Below the pieces are notes generated by a model. That model searched no databases. It was not told the DNA's origin and saw nothing but the letters and a program-made list of their open reading frames with translations. The translations under genes and the position numbers were made by a program. A stretch of 64,000 bases of DNA, from assembly GCA_910589595.1 (NCBI GenBank), contig CAJUTM010000003.1, positions 62,001 through 126,000 on the forward strand, given 5' to 3'. This DNA comes from an uncultured Eubacterium sp. GTDB taxonomy: Bacteria; Bacillota; Clostridia; Lachnospirales; Lachnospiraceae. Shown piece by piece: positions 9,455-17,430 of this stretch; position 1 is the stretch's first letter; each line of letters starts with the position of its first letter.

Positions 9455-10330
9455 ATGAGTGACACTAGATATGAATTGAACAAAGAATTAGCACAAATGT
9501 TAAAGGGTGGAGTTATTATGGATGTAACAACGCCGGAACAGGCAGAAATTGCTGAGAAAGCAGGAGCCTGTGCAGTTATGGCGTTAGAGAGGATACCGGC
9601 AGACATTAGAGCCGCGGGAGGCGTTTCCCGAATGAGCGACCCGAAGATGATTAAAGGAATACAGGAAGCCGTTTCTATACCGGTTATGGCTAAATGCAGA
9701 ATAGGACATTTTGCGGAAGCGCAGATTTTGGAAGCCATTGAAATTGATTATATTGATGAGAGTGAGGTTTTATCTCCGGCAGATGATGTCTATCATATTG
9801 ATAAGACGAAATTTAAAGTTCCTTTTGTATGTGGTGCAAAAGATTTAGGCGAGGCATTGAGACGGATTAATGAGGGAGCATCCATGATACGGACGAAAGG
9901 AGAACCGGGAACGGGAGATGTCGTACAGGCAGTAAGACATATGCGAAAGATGAATCAGGAAATCGCAAGGCTTACATCCATGAGGGAAGATGAATTGTTT
10001 CAGGCATCAAAGGAACTGGAAGTTCCTTATGAGCTTGTAAAATATGTCTATGAGAATGGCAGGCTGCCTGTTGTGAATTTTGCCGCAGGAGGCGTTGCTA
10101 CCCCTGCTGATGCTGCACTTATGATGCAGCTGGGAGCAGAAGGCGTCTTTGTAGGTTCGGGTATTTTCAAATCGGGCAATGCGGAGAAACGTGCGGCAGC
10201 TATTGTAAAGGCAGTTACCGGGTTTAATGATGCCGGACTATTAGCAGAGTTGTCCGAGGACTTAGGAGAAGCTATGGTGGGAATTAATGAACAGGAAATA
10301 CAGCTTCTCATGTCTGAAAGGGGAAAATAG
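9455..10330 (+). CDS. pdxS: Pyridoxal 5'-phosphate synthase lyase subunit PdxS
   Basis: A 291-residue (beta/alpha)8 enzyme that builds PLP from ribose 5-phosphate, glyceraldehyde 3-phosphate and ammonia. Catalytic features are visible: the early aspartate in GGVIMDV, the lysine in PVMAKCRIGHF and the second lysine in MIRTKGEPGTG. The family's characteristic EAMVGI near the C-terminus is also present. ATG 9455 is preceded by GGAGGGA; earlier in-frame starts overlap that site. The protein works with the glutaminase PdxT, whose gene begins 3 bases after this stop. Identification is very secure because the sequence is highly conserved. Confidence 0.97.
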   Translation: MSDTRYELNKELAQMLKGGVIMDVTTPEQAEIAEKAGACAVMALERIPADIRAAGGVSRMSDPKMIKGIQEAVSIPVMAKCRIGHFAEAQILEAIEIDYIDESEVLSPADDVYHIDKTKFKVPFVCGAKDLGEALRRINEGASMIRTKGEPGTGDVVQAVRHMRKMNQEIARLTSMREDELFQASKELEVPYELVKYVYENGRLPVVNFAAGGVATPADAALMMQLGAEGVFVGSGIFKSGNAEKRAAAIVKAVTGFNDAGLLAELSEDLGEAMVGINEQEIQLLMSERGK

Positions 10331-10332
10331 AA

Positions 10333-10911
10333 ATGAAAATAGCGATATTGTCTGTGCAGGGAGCATTTATTGAACATGAAAAAATGCTTTCCCGCTTGGG
10401 TGTACAGAGTTTTGAAATACGCAACAAAAGAGATTTAGAACAAGAATTTGACGGTTTAATCTTACCGGGCGGGGAAAGTACGGTTATGGGGAAATTGTTA
10501 AAGGAACTGGACTTATTTGATACGCTGAAGCGAAAAATAGAAGAAGGACTTCCCGTACTGGGAACCTGTGCTGGCTTAATTCTTCTGGCAGAAAGGCTGT
10601 CCAATGATGAAAATATTTATTTCGGAACACTTCCTGTCACAGTAAGGCGCAATGCCTATGGAAAACAGCTTAGCAGTTTTTATGTGGAAGCAGAGGTAGC
10701 CGGAGTTGGCAAAATTCCGATGAATTTTATTCGGGCTCCTTATGTAGAGAGCATAGGAGCGGATACGGAAGTTATTGCAAAAGTGGATGGAAATATCGTG
10801 GGAGTAAAATACCACAACCAGATTGGTGTTTCCTTTCATCCGGAAGTTACGGAATGTACCGGACTACATGAATACTTTTTAAACCTATGTCAGTCGTATT
10901 CCCTGACATAG
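10333..10911 (+). CDS. pdxT: Pyridoxal 5'-phosphate synthase glutaminase subunit PdxT
   Basis: A 192-residue class I glutamine amidotransferase that supplies ammonia to PdxS. It has the oxyanion strand LILPGGEST, the nucleophile motif LGTCAGLILLA with its cysteine near residue 78, and the His-Glu pair in VSFHPEVT near the C-terminus. The ribosome binding site AAAGGGGA lies inside the end of pdxS, so the two are coupled. It is the last gene of the operon. I see no clear terminator in the following 55 bases before the cysK promoter. Confidence 0.96.
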   Translation: MKIAILSVQGAFIEHEKMLSRLGVQSFEIRNKRDLEQEFDGLILPGGESTVMGKLLKELDLFDTLKRKIEEGLPVLGTCAGLILLAERLSNDENIYFGTLPVTVRRNAYGKQLSSFYVEAEVAGVGKIPMNFIRAPYVESIGADTEVIAKVDGNIVGVKYHNQIGVSFHPEVTECTGLHEYFLNLCQSYSLT

Positions 10912-10966
10912 GCAACCTCTATTATACATAGAAGAAATAATCAATTACGATAACGGAGAGAATCTA

Positions 10967-10995
10967 TTGACAAGACAAGTTAGTGAAAGTATAAT
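10967..10995 (+). promoter_or_regulatory. Near-perfect sigma-A promoter of cysK
   Basis: TTGACA (10967-10972), a 17-base spacer and TATAAT (10990-10995) match the consensus exactly. It lies 78 bases before the cysK start. Such a strong core promoter is usually restrained by a repressor; the leader between the -10 box and cysK is AT-rich, but I cannot assign an operator in it. Confidence 0.85.
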
Positions 10996-11073
10996 GAGTG
11001 TCATAAAACATATAAATCATATAGGATTAGTATGAATTAATAAACCGCTATAAGGTAAAAGGAGGAAATGAGT

Positions 11074-12012
11074 ATGAGTGAGATTAAAGAAAGCGCATTG
11101 GAGTTAGTTGGAAAAACACCGATATTAAAACTGAACGGATATGCAAAGAAAGCGGGCATAACAGAGGCCACCCTTCTTGCTAAGCTGGAATACCTCAATC
11201 CGGCGGGGTCCGTAAAAGACCGCATTGCTTTGGCAATGATTGAAGACGCCGAAGAGAAAGGACTTTTAAAAGAGGGGGCGACGATTATTGAGCCGACAAG
11301 CGGCAATACGGGAATTGGTCTTGCTTCCGTGGCGGCGGCAAAGGGTTACAGGGCAATTCTTACTTTACCGGATACAATGAGTGTTGAGAGGAGAAATCTG
11401 CTAAAGGCATACGGCGCGGAACTGGTGCTCACAGAAGGAGCAAAGGGCATGAAAGGAGCTATTGCCAAAGCAGAAGAACTGACAAAAGAAATTGAGGGCG
11501 CCGTTATTTTAGGGCAGTTTGTGAATCCGGCGAATCCGGCCGTGCATAAGGCGACGACGGGACCGGAAATCTGGGAGCAGACAGACGGAGAGGTTGACAT
11601 TTTCGTTGCCGGCGTGGGAACGGGCGGAACAATTACCGGTGTCGGCGGATATTTAAAAGAAAAGAATCCGGATGTGAAAATCGTGGCAGTCGAACCGGCA
11701 ACAAGCCCGGTGTTATCAAAGGGAACGGCGGGAGCGCATAAGCTTCAAGGAATCGGCGCAGGATTTGTTCCGGAAGTGCTGGATACAAACGTGTATGATG
11801 AAGTTATTGCCATTGAGAATGAGGACGCATTTGCCGAGGGAAAGGCATTTGCCGTAAGCGAGGGAATCCTCGTGGGCATATCTTCCGGCGCAGCGCTCAA
11901 GGCGGCCGCGCTTCTTGCCAAAAGACCGGAGAATAAAGGGAAGACGATTGTGGCGTTACTTCCTGATTCCGGAGACAGATATTTGTCAACGCCGTTGTTT
12001 AACGATAATTAG
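11074..12012 (+). CDS. cysK: Cysteine synthase A
   Basis: A 312-residue O-acetylserine sulfhydrylase that makes cysteine from O-acetylserine and sulfide. The PLP lysine is K48 in NPAGSVKDR, the phosphate loop is in GTGGTITG, and the substrate loop is EPTSGNTGIGLA. Of two nearby ATG codons I chose 11074, since AGGAGG at 11060-11065 is only 2 bases from the first one at 11068 but 8 bases from this one. It is transcribed from its own consensus promoter and ends at a strong terminator, so it is separate from the pdxST operon but belongs to the same sulfur and PLP neighbourhood. Confidence 0.95.
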   Translation: MSEIKESALELVGKTPILKLNGYAKKAGITEATLLAKLEYLNPAGSVKDRIALAMIEDAEEKGLLKEGATIIEPTSGNTGIGLASVAAAKGYRAILTLPDTMSVERRNLLKAYGAELVLTEGAKGMKGAIAKAEELTKEIEGAVILGQFVNPANPAVHKATTGPEIWEQTDGEVDIFVAGVGTGGTITGVGGYLKEKNPDVKIVAVEPATSPVLSKGTAGAHKLQGIGAGFVPEVLDTNVYDEVIAIENEDAFAEGKAFAVSEGILVGISSGAALKAAALLAKRPENKGKTIVALLPDSGDRYLSTPLFNDN

Positions 12013-12020
12013 AGACAAAA

Positions 12021-12073
12021 AAGAACCGGAGGTTTGTTATAATAAGAGTAACAAACCTCCGGCTCTTTTTTTG
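12021..12073. terminator. Strong terminator after cysK, facing prs
   Basis: A long stem (AGAACCGGAGGTTTGTTA paired with TAACAAACCTCCGGCTCT; one mismatch) with a 9-base loop is followed by a run of T on the plus strand and preceded by A on the other. It lies between convergent genes and may work both ways. Confidence 0.9.
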
Positions 12074-12100
12074 GGGGTCGTGGTTCTCAGCCGACGCTTT

Positions 12101-13255
12101 TTAAAGGTTCAGGATACGCTCAATACGTTCTGTCGGATTGAGGTATTCGGAAATGGACGCGTCGTGATTCAGCGTGTCAATGAGTAATGCAATATATTTG
12201 CTCATATCTACATTGATATAATATTCTCTCTGTAACAATTCTTCCGGCTGATAAACTAAGTTTGTCGTCATAAGCCGATAGATTAATCCGCTTTTATATG
12301 CTTCGTCGAATTTTTCCAGACCGTTAGTAAACAGTCCGAACGTGGAAGCGACAATAATATGTTTGGCATTGCGTCTTTTTAACTCCGTCGCTACGTCTAT
12401 CATGCTTTCGCCGGATGAAATCATATCATCAATAATGACAACATCTTTTCCGTCCACATCGGCGCCGAGGAATTCATGCGCAATAATCGGGTTACGTCCC
12501 TCTACGATTTTCGTATAATCACGGCGCTTATAAAAAGTACCAACATCCACGCCGGCTACGTTTCCAAAGTAAATGGCACGACCCATGGCGCCCTCGTCAG
12601 GGCTGATAATCATCATGTTTTCAGCATCCATCTTAATGTCCGGAACATATTGCAATAGCGCTTTGATAAATTGGTATGTCGGCTGTACCGTCTCGAAGCT
12701 GACAAGCGGGATGGCGTTTTGTACGCGGGGGTCGTGGGCGTCAAAAGTAATGATATTTTCCACACCCATGTGCGTGAGTTCCTGTAATGCAATGGCGCAG
12801 TCAAGCGATTCGCGCGAACTGCGTTTGTGCTGCCGGCTTTCATAGAGGAAAGGCATAATCACGGTAATACGTCTCGCTTTACCGCTGATAGCGGCAATGA
12901 TACGTTTTAAATCCTGAAAGTGGTCGTCAGGAGACATATGATTAATCTGGCCGCAGACTGTATAGGAAAGGCTGTGGTTGCATACATCCACTAACAGATA
13001 GATGTCTTTACCGCGAACTGATTCGTTCAAGATACCTTTTGCTTCTCCAGAGCCAAAACGCGGACAAACGGCATCAATAACATAAGAGTCCTTTTTGTAG
13101 TTGGTAAAATAATGATTAGATGAATCCACGGCGGCTTTCGTGCGCCAGCCCACAATGTATTCGTCTACTTTACTGCCAAGCAGTTTACTGCTTTCCAAGG
13201 GAATAATACCAAGGTCTCCGTAGGGAATAGTTTGTTCTAAATCTTTCTGACTCAT
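12101..13255 (-). CDS. prs: Ribose-phosphate pyrophosphokinase
   Basis: A 384-residue PRPP synthetase that makes phosphoribosyl pyrophosphate from ribose 5-phosphate and ATP for nucleotide, His and Trp synthesis. The signature is DVVIIDDMISSGESMIDVA, which is the PRPP-binding loop near residues 275-293. The catalytic flexible loop region is around ITVIMPFLYESRQHKR. It is longer than the roughly 315-residue classical enzyme, with an N-terminal extension like other clostridial versions. The start follows GGAGGAATCATA. It is last of a minus-strand group with the helicase loader and the DnaD-like gene, 59 bases after the loader start codon's gene ends. Confidence 0.9.
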   Translation of the reverse strand: MSQKDLEQTIPYGDLGIIPLESSKLLGSKVDEYIVGWRTKAAVDSSNHYFTNYKKDSYVIDAVCPRFGSGEAKGILNESVRGKDIYLLVDVCNHSLSYTVCGQINHMSPDDHFQDLKRIIAAISGKARRITVIMPFLYESRQHKRSSRESLDCAIALQELTHMGVENIITFDAHDPRVQNAIPLVSFETVQPTYQFIKALLQYVPDIKMDAENMMIISPDEGAMGRAIYFGNVAGVDVGTFYKRRDYTKIVEGRNPIIAHEFLGADVDGKDVVIIDDMISSGESMIDVATELKRRNAKHIIVASTFGLFTNGLEKFDEAYKSGLIYRLMTTNLVYQPEELLQREYYINVDMSKYIALLIDTLNHDASISEYLNPTERIERILNL

Positions 13256-13314
13256 TATGATTCCTCCATGTGAAATGTTTTGTTTATATAATGTTGGGCA
13301 AACAGCATTTTAGC

Positions 13315-14307
13315 TCAACTGCTGCTTTGGATTGCCTTTCTTAACCGGATGTCATCTCCCGTAATTTTTAAGAGAGTGTAGTTGCTTGTTATGCGGGAAA
13401 AAATTCTTTCGCTGTAATGCTCTCTCAAATCGTCAAAAGAAAGATTTGTAGAGATAATCGTGGAACAGTGACGGGTCAGGCGGGTATCAATACAGTGATA
13501 GAGCTGCGAGGACGTAAAACTGTTATTTAATTCCGTTCCCAAATCGTCGATAATAAGTAAATCGCTTGCCAGTATATAGGAAAGGGAAGCTTCTTTCTCT
13601 GTACGGGATATTTCCTTGTCAAATTTGTTCGTCTCTAAAATATCAAATAGTTTAACGGAAGTCAAGTATACAACCGTATAAGATTTATCTAAAAGTTCTT
13701 TGGCAATACAATTTGTCAGGAATGTTTTGCCGACGCCGGTATTGCCATAAAGCAGAAGATTTCCCGATTCTGTGGAAAAGTTTTTGATAAATGCCCGTAC
13801 GGCGGATAAGACATTGCGGATATTATCGCGGGGAGTGAGGCCGGTTGCCTCTTCGGTATAGTCGTCCGGATAGTATTCCAGATTAAAGTGAGAAAAATTC
13901 TCATAATCCAGAATATCTTTTAAATTGGATTGGGAATATAAGAAGTTTACGATTTCCTTTTCCAGACAAGAACACTTTTTCCCATCTATATATCCGGTGT
14001 CCTGACAATCCGGACAGGTATACACGGGTTTCAGATAATCAGAAGAAAAGCCGTGGGAGATAAGAAGCTGCTCCTTTTTCCGGCTGATGGCGGTGATGTC
14101 GGAAGATAAATCAGCAGCGCCGTCCTGTCGGGTTAATCGTGCTTTTGCATGAGCCAATGCCAGCACACGGATTTCCTTATCTAATTCCGGCAGTTCCGGA
14201 ATCGCAGTTGTCACTTCCTGATAGCGCTGTTCCATAAGGTCCTTTGTTTTTAGCTGTCGTTCATAGTACTTTGACATCAGTTGCTGATACTGGCTATTCG
14301 TAAGCAT
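13315..14307 (-). CDS. dnaI: DnaI/DnaC-like replicative helicase loader ATPase
   Basis: A 330-residue AAA+ ATPase of the DnaC/IstB class that loads the replicative helicase onto DNA. Around residues 98-114 it has a cysteine cluster (CPDC...CSC) that could bind zinc, as DnaI does. Walker A is GNTGVGKT (188-195), Walker B is LLIIDDLG, and STNLSFDDLREHYSERIFSRI carries the sensor and arginine-finger region. The start codon is 48 bases after the DnaD-like gene stop, so the two replication proteins are cotranscribed. The symbol reflects function by context; the DnaC-like name is equally fair. Confidence 0.85.
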   Translation of the reverse strand: MLTNSQYQQLMSKYYERQLKTKDLMEQRYQEVTTAIPELPELDKEIRVLALAHAKARLTRQDGAADLSSDITAISRKKEQLLISHGFSSDYLKPVYTCPDCQDTGYIDGKKCSCLEKEIVNFLYSQSNLKDILDYENFSHFNLEYYPDDYTEEATGLTPRDNIRNVLSAVRAFIKNFSTESGNLLLYGNTGVGKTFLTNCIAKELLDKSYTVVYLTSVKLFDILETNKFDKEISRTEKEASLSYILASDLLIIDDLGTELNNSFTSSQLYHCIDTRLTRHCSTIISTNLSFDDLREHYSERIFSRITSNYTLLKITGDDIRLRKAIQSSS

Positions 14308-14355
14308 GATAATTCTCCTTGTTGATTCATTTAGGAAAGGGGCGGCGGTATTTCA

Positions 14356-15459
14356 TCAGCCCTTTTCCAGCTGGACGCTGCGCAGCAGTTGTTTTTCCAG
14401 GTTGTCAAACTCCTCGTTTGAGTATGTACGCTGCGGGAAATTTTGAAACTGGTTTTTCGCTGTTGTATGTGTGGAGCGTTTTGCCTTATTCGCCTTTTTT
14501 TGGCGTTTAAAATCTTCGTCGCACTGCTCAATATCGGAAAGGGAGATTACGTTATGTTTCGCCCAATTTTCCAAAATGCCGGAGATGTAAGAGAAATTAA
14601 TCCCTCCCGTTTTCAGTACCGAGCGCTTGCAGGCTTCCGTAATAATGGCGTCGGAAAAAGAATATTTATCCCATTCGTCGATAATCGCGCGCTCAAAAGG
14701 GGTCAGGCTGCGCTGTATGCCGAGAGCCTTGGAGACGAGAGAATAGCGGCCGCTGAAAGCGGAAGCCTCTTCTTTTGCCTCGGAAACTGTGCGAATCCCC
14801 TGTTTGGCCCAACTGATACCGATGGCCTCAATGTAACTTGGCGAATTTTTTCCTTTTTTCAGAGCGGTCTGATACATTGCCAGAATCAGCTCTTTGGAAA
14901 AGCCGATATCGCACATAAAGTATAAAATAAGCTGCAGATGTTGTATGGAAACCGTGGAACCGAGAAGCTGTTCGACGGAAGAAATTGCCTGTTCAATCTC
15001 AATATCATTTTTTAATGCTTCTGCCTGCAGTGGCGTATACGTCTGTTTGTTTGGCAGGACAGTTTTGTTTGCTTTTTGCGGCTGCCGGAAAATAGCAGTC
15101 ACTTCCGGTCTTATTATGGCGGCAGCCGATTCGTCAGCCGCATTACCGGCATTTGAAGCGTCCGGCTGTGCCGTTAGAACAATCGAAGAAATCTCGCCAT
15201 CTTTTTCTTCAAAATCTAACAGATTTTCTTTCTTCCAAAAGCGGAGAGCACGAAAAACATCGTTTTCCGTACATTCCATGCAGTCGGCGAGAGAACTGAC
15301 AGATTGTTCTGCCGCACGAAGCGGGTGTTGGCAGAGCATTAACAGATATAGATATATTTTCACAAAATGACCTTCTGCTGTCGGCATGTAGCTGCAGATA
15401 AACCAGTTCGGTACCTGCGTAACTGCCAACGCATCTTCAGCAGCGATTGTAAATCCCAT
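14356..15459 (-). CDS. DnaD/DnaB-domain replication initiation protein
   Basis: A 367-residue protein that in Firmicutes acts at the origin between DnaA and the helicase loader. Residues 1-110 look like a winged helix (ENDVFRALRFWKKENLLDFEEKDGE). A middle domain (IEQAISSVEQLLG... LILYFMCDIGFSKELILAMYQ) and a C-terminal one with LTPFERAIIDEWDKYSFSDAIITEACKR and INFSYISGILENWAKHN are DnaB_2/DnaD-type helical domains. The final stretch has the conserved aromatic and basic tail. Placed directly upstream of the dnaI-like gene, it matches the usual pairing of loader and co-loader. Whether it should be called DnaB or DnaD cannot be decided here. Confidence 0.82.
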   Translation of the reverse strand: MGFTIAAEDALAVTQVPNWFICSYMPTAEGHFVKIYLYLLMLCQHPLRAAEQSVSSLADCMECTENDVFRALRFWKKENLLDFEEKDGEISSIVLTAQPDASNAGNAADESAAAIIRPEVTAIFRQPQKANKTVLPNKQTYTPLQAEALKNDIEIEQAISSVEQLLGSTVSIQHLQLILYFMCDIGFSKELILAMYQTALKKGKNSPSYIEAIGISWAKQGIRTVSEAKEEASAFSGRYSLVSKALGIQRSLTPFERAIIDEWDKYSFSDAIITEACKRSVLKTGGINFSYISGILENWAKHNVISLSDIEQCDEDFKRQKKANKAKRSTHTTAKNQFQNFPQRTYSNEEFDNLEKQLLRSVQLEKG

Positions 15460-15533
15460 TATGCTACCTCATTTCCTCTATTTTGCTTAGAAACTGTTAA
15501 GAATTAACTTTACAGTTCCTAATTTGCAGGACA

Positions 15534-15562
15534 AGTATAACATAAAGAAAAAGGAGTTGCAA
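15534..15562 (-). promoter_or_regulatory. Promoter of the dnaD-dnaI-prs operon
   Basis: Read on the minus strand, TTGCAA (15562-15557), 17 bases, and TATACT (15539-15534). It lies about 75 bases before the DnaD-like start. Within the gap 15460-15799 this, and the murC terminator with its DnaA-box-like arms, are the only signals I see. Confidence 0.55.
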
Positions 15563-15713
15563 ATTTCAAAAGGGCGTACATGTGCTGTAGAAAACCGATG
15601 TTTATATTGTTGATAATGTTTGTAACATAAGCACAGTCAGACTATTTATGTAGAACAAATCTCTGTATTACAGGGAAAATCGTTCTTTTCTTTTGTCAAG
15701 TAAAAAATAAAAA

Positions 15714-15789
15714 AAATCCACAATTTTTTTCGACAAAAAGATATCCACAACCAATTGAGACGACTTAATGTTGATAAGGTTGTGGATAA
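15714..15789. promoter_or_regulatory. Three DnaA-box-like sequences upstream of the replication operon
   Basis: TTATCCACA, the exact DnaA box, is present on the minus strand at 15789-15781. One-mismatch forms are ATATCCACA (15741-15749) and AAATCCACA (15714-15722). They lie 150-230 bases upstream of the dnaD-type operon promoter. Two of them are also the arms of the hairpin called here as the murC terminator, so binding by DnaA is only a possibility. Confidence 0.35.
15734..15789 (-). terminator. Terminator hairpin downstream of murC
   Basis: On the minus strand, TATCCACAACC (15788-15778) and GGTTGTGGATA (15752-15742) form an 11-base-pair stem around a 25-base loop. The sequence after it reads TCTTTTTG. 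It begins 12 bases after the murC stop. Confidence 0.6.
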
Positions 15790-15799
15790 TGTTCATAAA

Positions 15800-17179
15800 T
15801 CAGAGGTTTATTAAGTGATTTCCGATATCTCCAACGTTTCCGGCCCCCATAGTTATCAACAGGTCGCCGTCTACTAAATTTTTTAAAATAAATGATTCAA
15901 TTTCTTCAAAGGTGTGGAAGTAATAAACTTTTTTCCCCAATGCATTAATCTCGTCAGCGAGGTTCTGCGAAGAAATATCTCCCGGGTCTTGCTCTCTTGC
16001 CGCATAGATATCGGTAAGAATAATGTTATCCGCTGTCAGCAGCGCTTCCGCAAATTCGTGCAGGAAATTTCTTGTTCTTGTATATGTGTGGGGTTGAAAT
16101 ACGCACCATATATTGTGGTGGGGCAAATGTTTGGCGGTGTTTAAAGTTGCCTGAATCTCCTGTGGATGATGCGCATAGTCGTCAATAACTGTAATGCCAT
16201 TGCATAATCCCTTGTGCTGAAAACGGCGGTCGGGACCGTGGCAGGCGGAAAAGGCACGCTGCAGCATGTCATGTTCCATGTCGTAGAGCGAAGCCAACGC
16301 CAGACAGGCCAGCGAATTTCCTACATTGTGAAGTCCGGTAATCGATAAGTGGTATTCTCCCGCGTTCTTTCCCTGAGCGTACAAATTGAAAATCGGGCAT
16401 CCCATATCGTCGTAGCGTATATTATCGGCTGTAAAATCCGCGTGACGCTCTAGCGCAAACGTCAAGACACGGCAGGACAGATCATTCGTTATCTCTTCAT
16501 AATTTGGAATATCGGCATTGATAATCAATGTGCCGTGAGGAGGAATCAGTTCTGCAAAGCGCCGGAAAGAGCGGCGGATATCGTCAATATCTTTGAAAAA
16601 GTCCAAGTGGTCTTCTTCGATATTAAGAATAATACCGATGGTAGGATAAAAATGCAAAAAGCTGTTCGTGTATTCACATGCTTCCGTAATAAAATATTCC
16701 GAACTGCCAATCCGTATGTTGCTGCCGATGGATTTGTAAATACCGCCAATGGATATTGTAGGGTCGAAACCGGCTTCCAGAAAGATTTGAGAAGCAATGG
16801 ATGTGGTGGTAGTTTTCCCGTGCGTACCCGCAATGGCGATAGAAGAGGTATAATTTTTCATAATCTGCCCAACCATATCGGCTCTGTTCATAAGGGGAAT
16901 TTGGAGGCGTTCGGCTTCCTGATATTCCGGATTGGACGGTTGAATGGCGGCGGTGTACACAACAAAATCTATATTTTCTGTAATATTTTCAGCTCTTTGT
17001 CCATATACTACATGTATGCCAAGCTTTTTCAGATGTTCGGTAATGCTGCTTTCGTTTCGGTCGGAACCGGTTACGGTAAATCCAAACGAGTGCAATAGTT
17101 CTGCAAATCCGCTCATGCTGATACCACCGATTCCGATAAAATGTACGCTGCACGGATGTTTAAAATCAATTTGATACAT
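15800..17179 (-). CDS. murC: UDP-N-acetylmuramate--L-alanine ligase MurC
   Basis: A 459-residue ATP-dependent ligase that adds L-alanine to UDP-MurNAc, the first peptide-stem step of peptidoglycan synthesis. The Rossmann start HFIGIGGISMSGFAELL binds the UDP part, GTHGKTTTT (about 118) is the ATP loop, and IEEDHLDFF and DDYAHHPQE are family blocks. The length is normal. AAAGGAG precedes the ATG. It is a single gene on the minus strand, divergent from glgC, with a terminator after it. Confidence 0.96.
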   Translation of the reverse strand: MYQIDFKHPCSVHFIGIGGISMSGFAELLHSFGFTVTGSDRNESSITEHLKKLGIHVVYGQRAENITENIDFVVYTAAIQPSNPEYQEAERLQIPLMNRADMVGQIMKNYTSSIAIAGTHGKTTTTSIASQIFLEAGFDPTISIGGIYKSIGSNIRIGSSEYFITEACEYTNSFLHFYPTIGIILNIEEDHLDFFKDIDDIRRSFRRFAELIPPHGTLIINADIPNYEEITNDLSCRVLTFALERHADFTADNIRYDDMGCPIFNLYAQGKNAGEYHLSITGLHNVGNSLACLALASLYDMEHDMLQRAFSACHGPDRRFQHKGLCNGITVIDDYAHHPQEIQATLNTAKHLPHHNIWCVFQPHTYTRTRNFLHEFAEALLTADNIILTDIYAAREQDPGDISSQNLADEINALGKKVYYFHTFEEIESFILKNLVDGDLLITMGAGNVGDIGNHLINL

Positions 17180-17368
17180 CGAAGTACTCCTTTCTTTCTA
17201 TACGCAATTTATAATTCAAATACTATTATTATTGTTATTATATATAGGAGGGGTGCAAAATACAAGAGCGATTGGAAGAAAAAGGTGAATGTGCTTAATT
17301 ATATAGGAATGATTTTGTGCATTTTGTACAAAAAAATAAAAAAGAGACAAAAACTTTTGTGAAAAATA

Positions 17369-17397
17369 TTCACAATTACCAAAATATGTGATATACT
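17369..17397 (+). promoter_or_regulatory. Promoter of the glgC-glgD operon
   Basis: TTCACA (17369-17374), 17 bases, TATACT (17392-17397), 34 bases before the glgC start codon. The rest of the 17180-17430 intergenic region is AT-rich without other clear signals. Confidence 0.6.
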
Positions 17398-17430
17398 TTG
17401 TTACATAAATTAAACAACAGAGGTGATAAC

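Noticed and set aside
10912..11073. A T-box or SAM riboswitch before cysK
   Set aside because: The leader after the consensus promoter is short (about 70 bases), AT-rich and has no T-box sequence or terminator hairpin.
15714..15789. DnaA boxes as part of the chromosomal origin
   Set aside because: Only three sites, no AT-rich unwinding tract arrangement, and no dnaA/dnaN/gidA neighbours.
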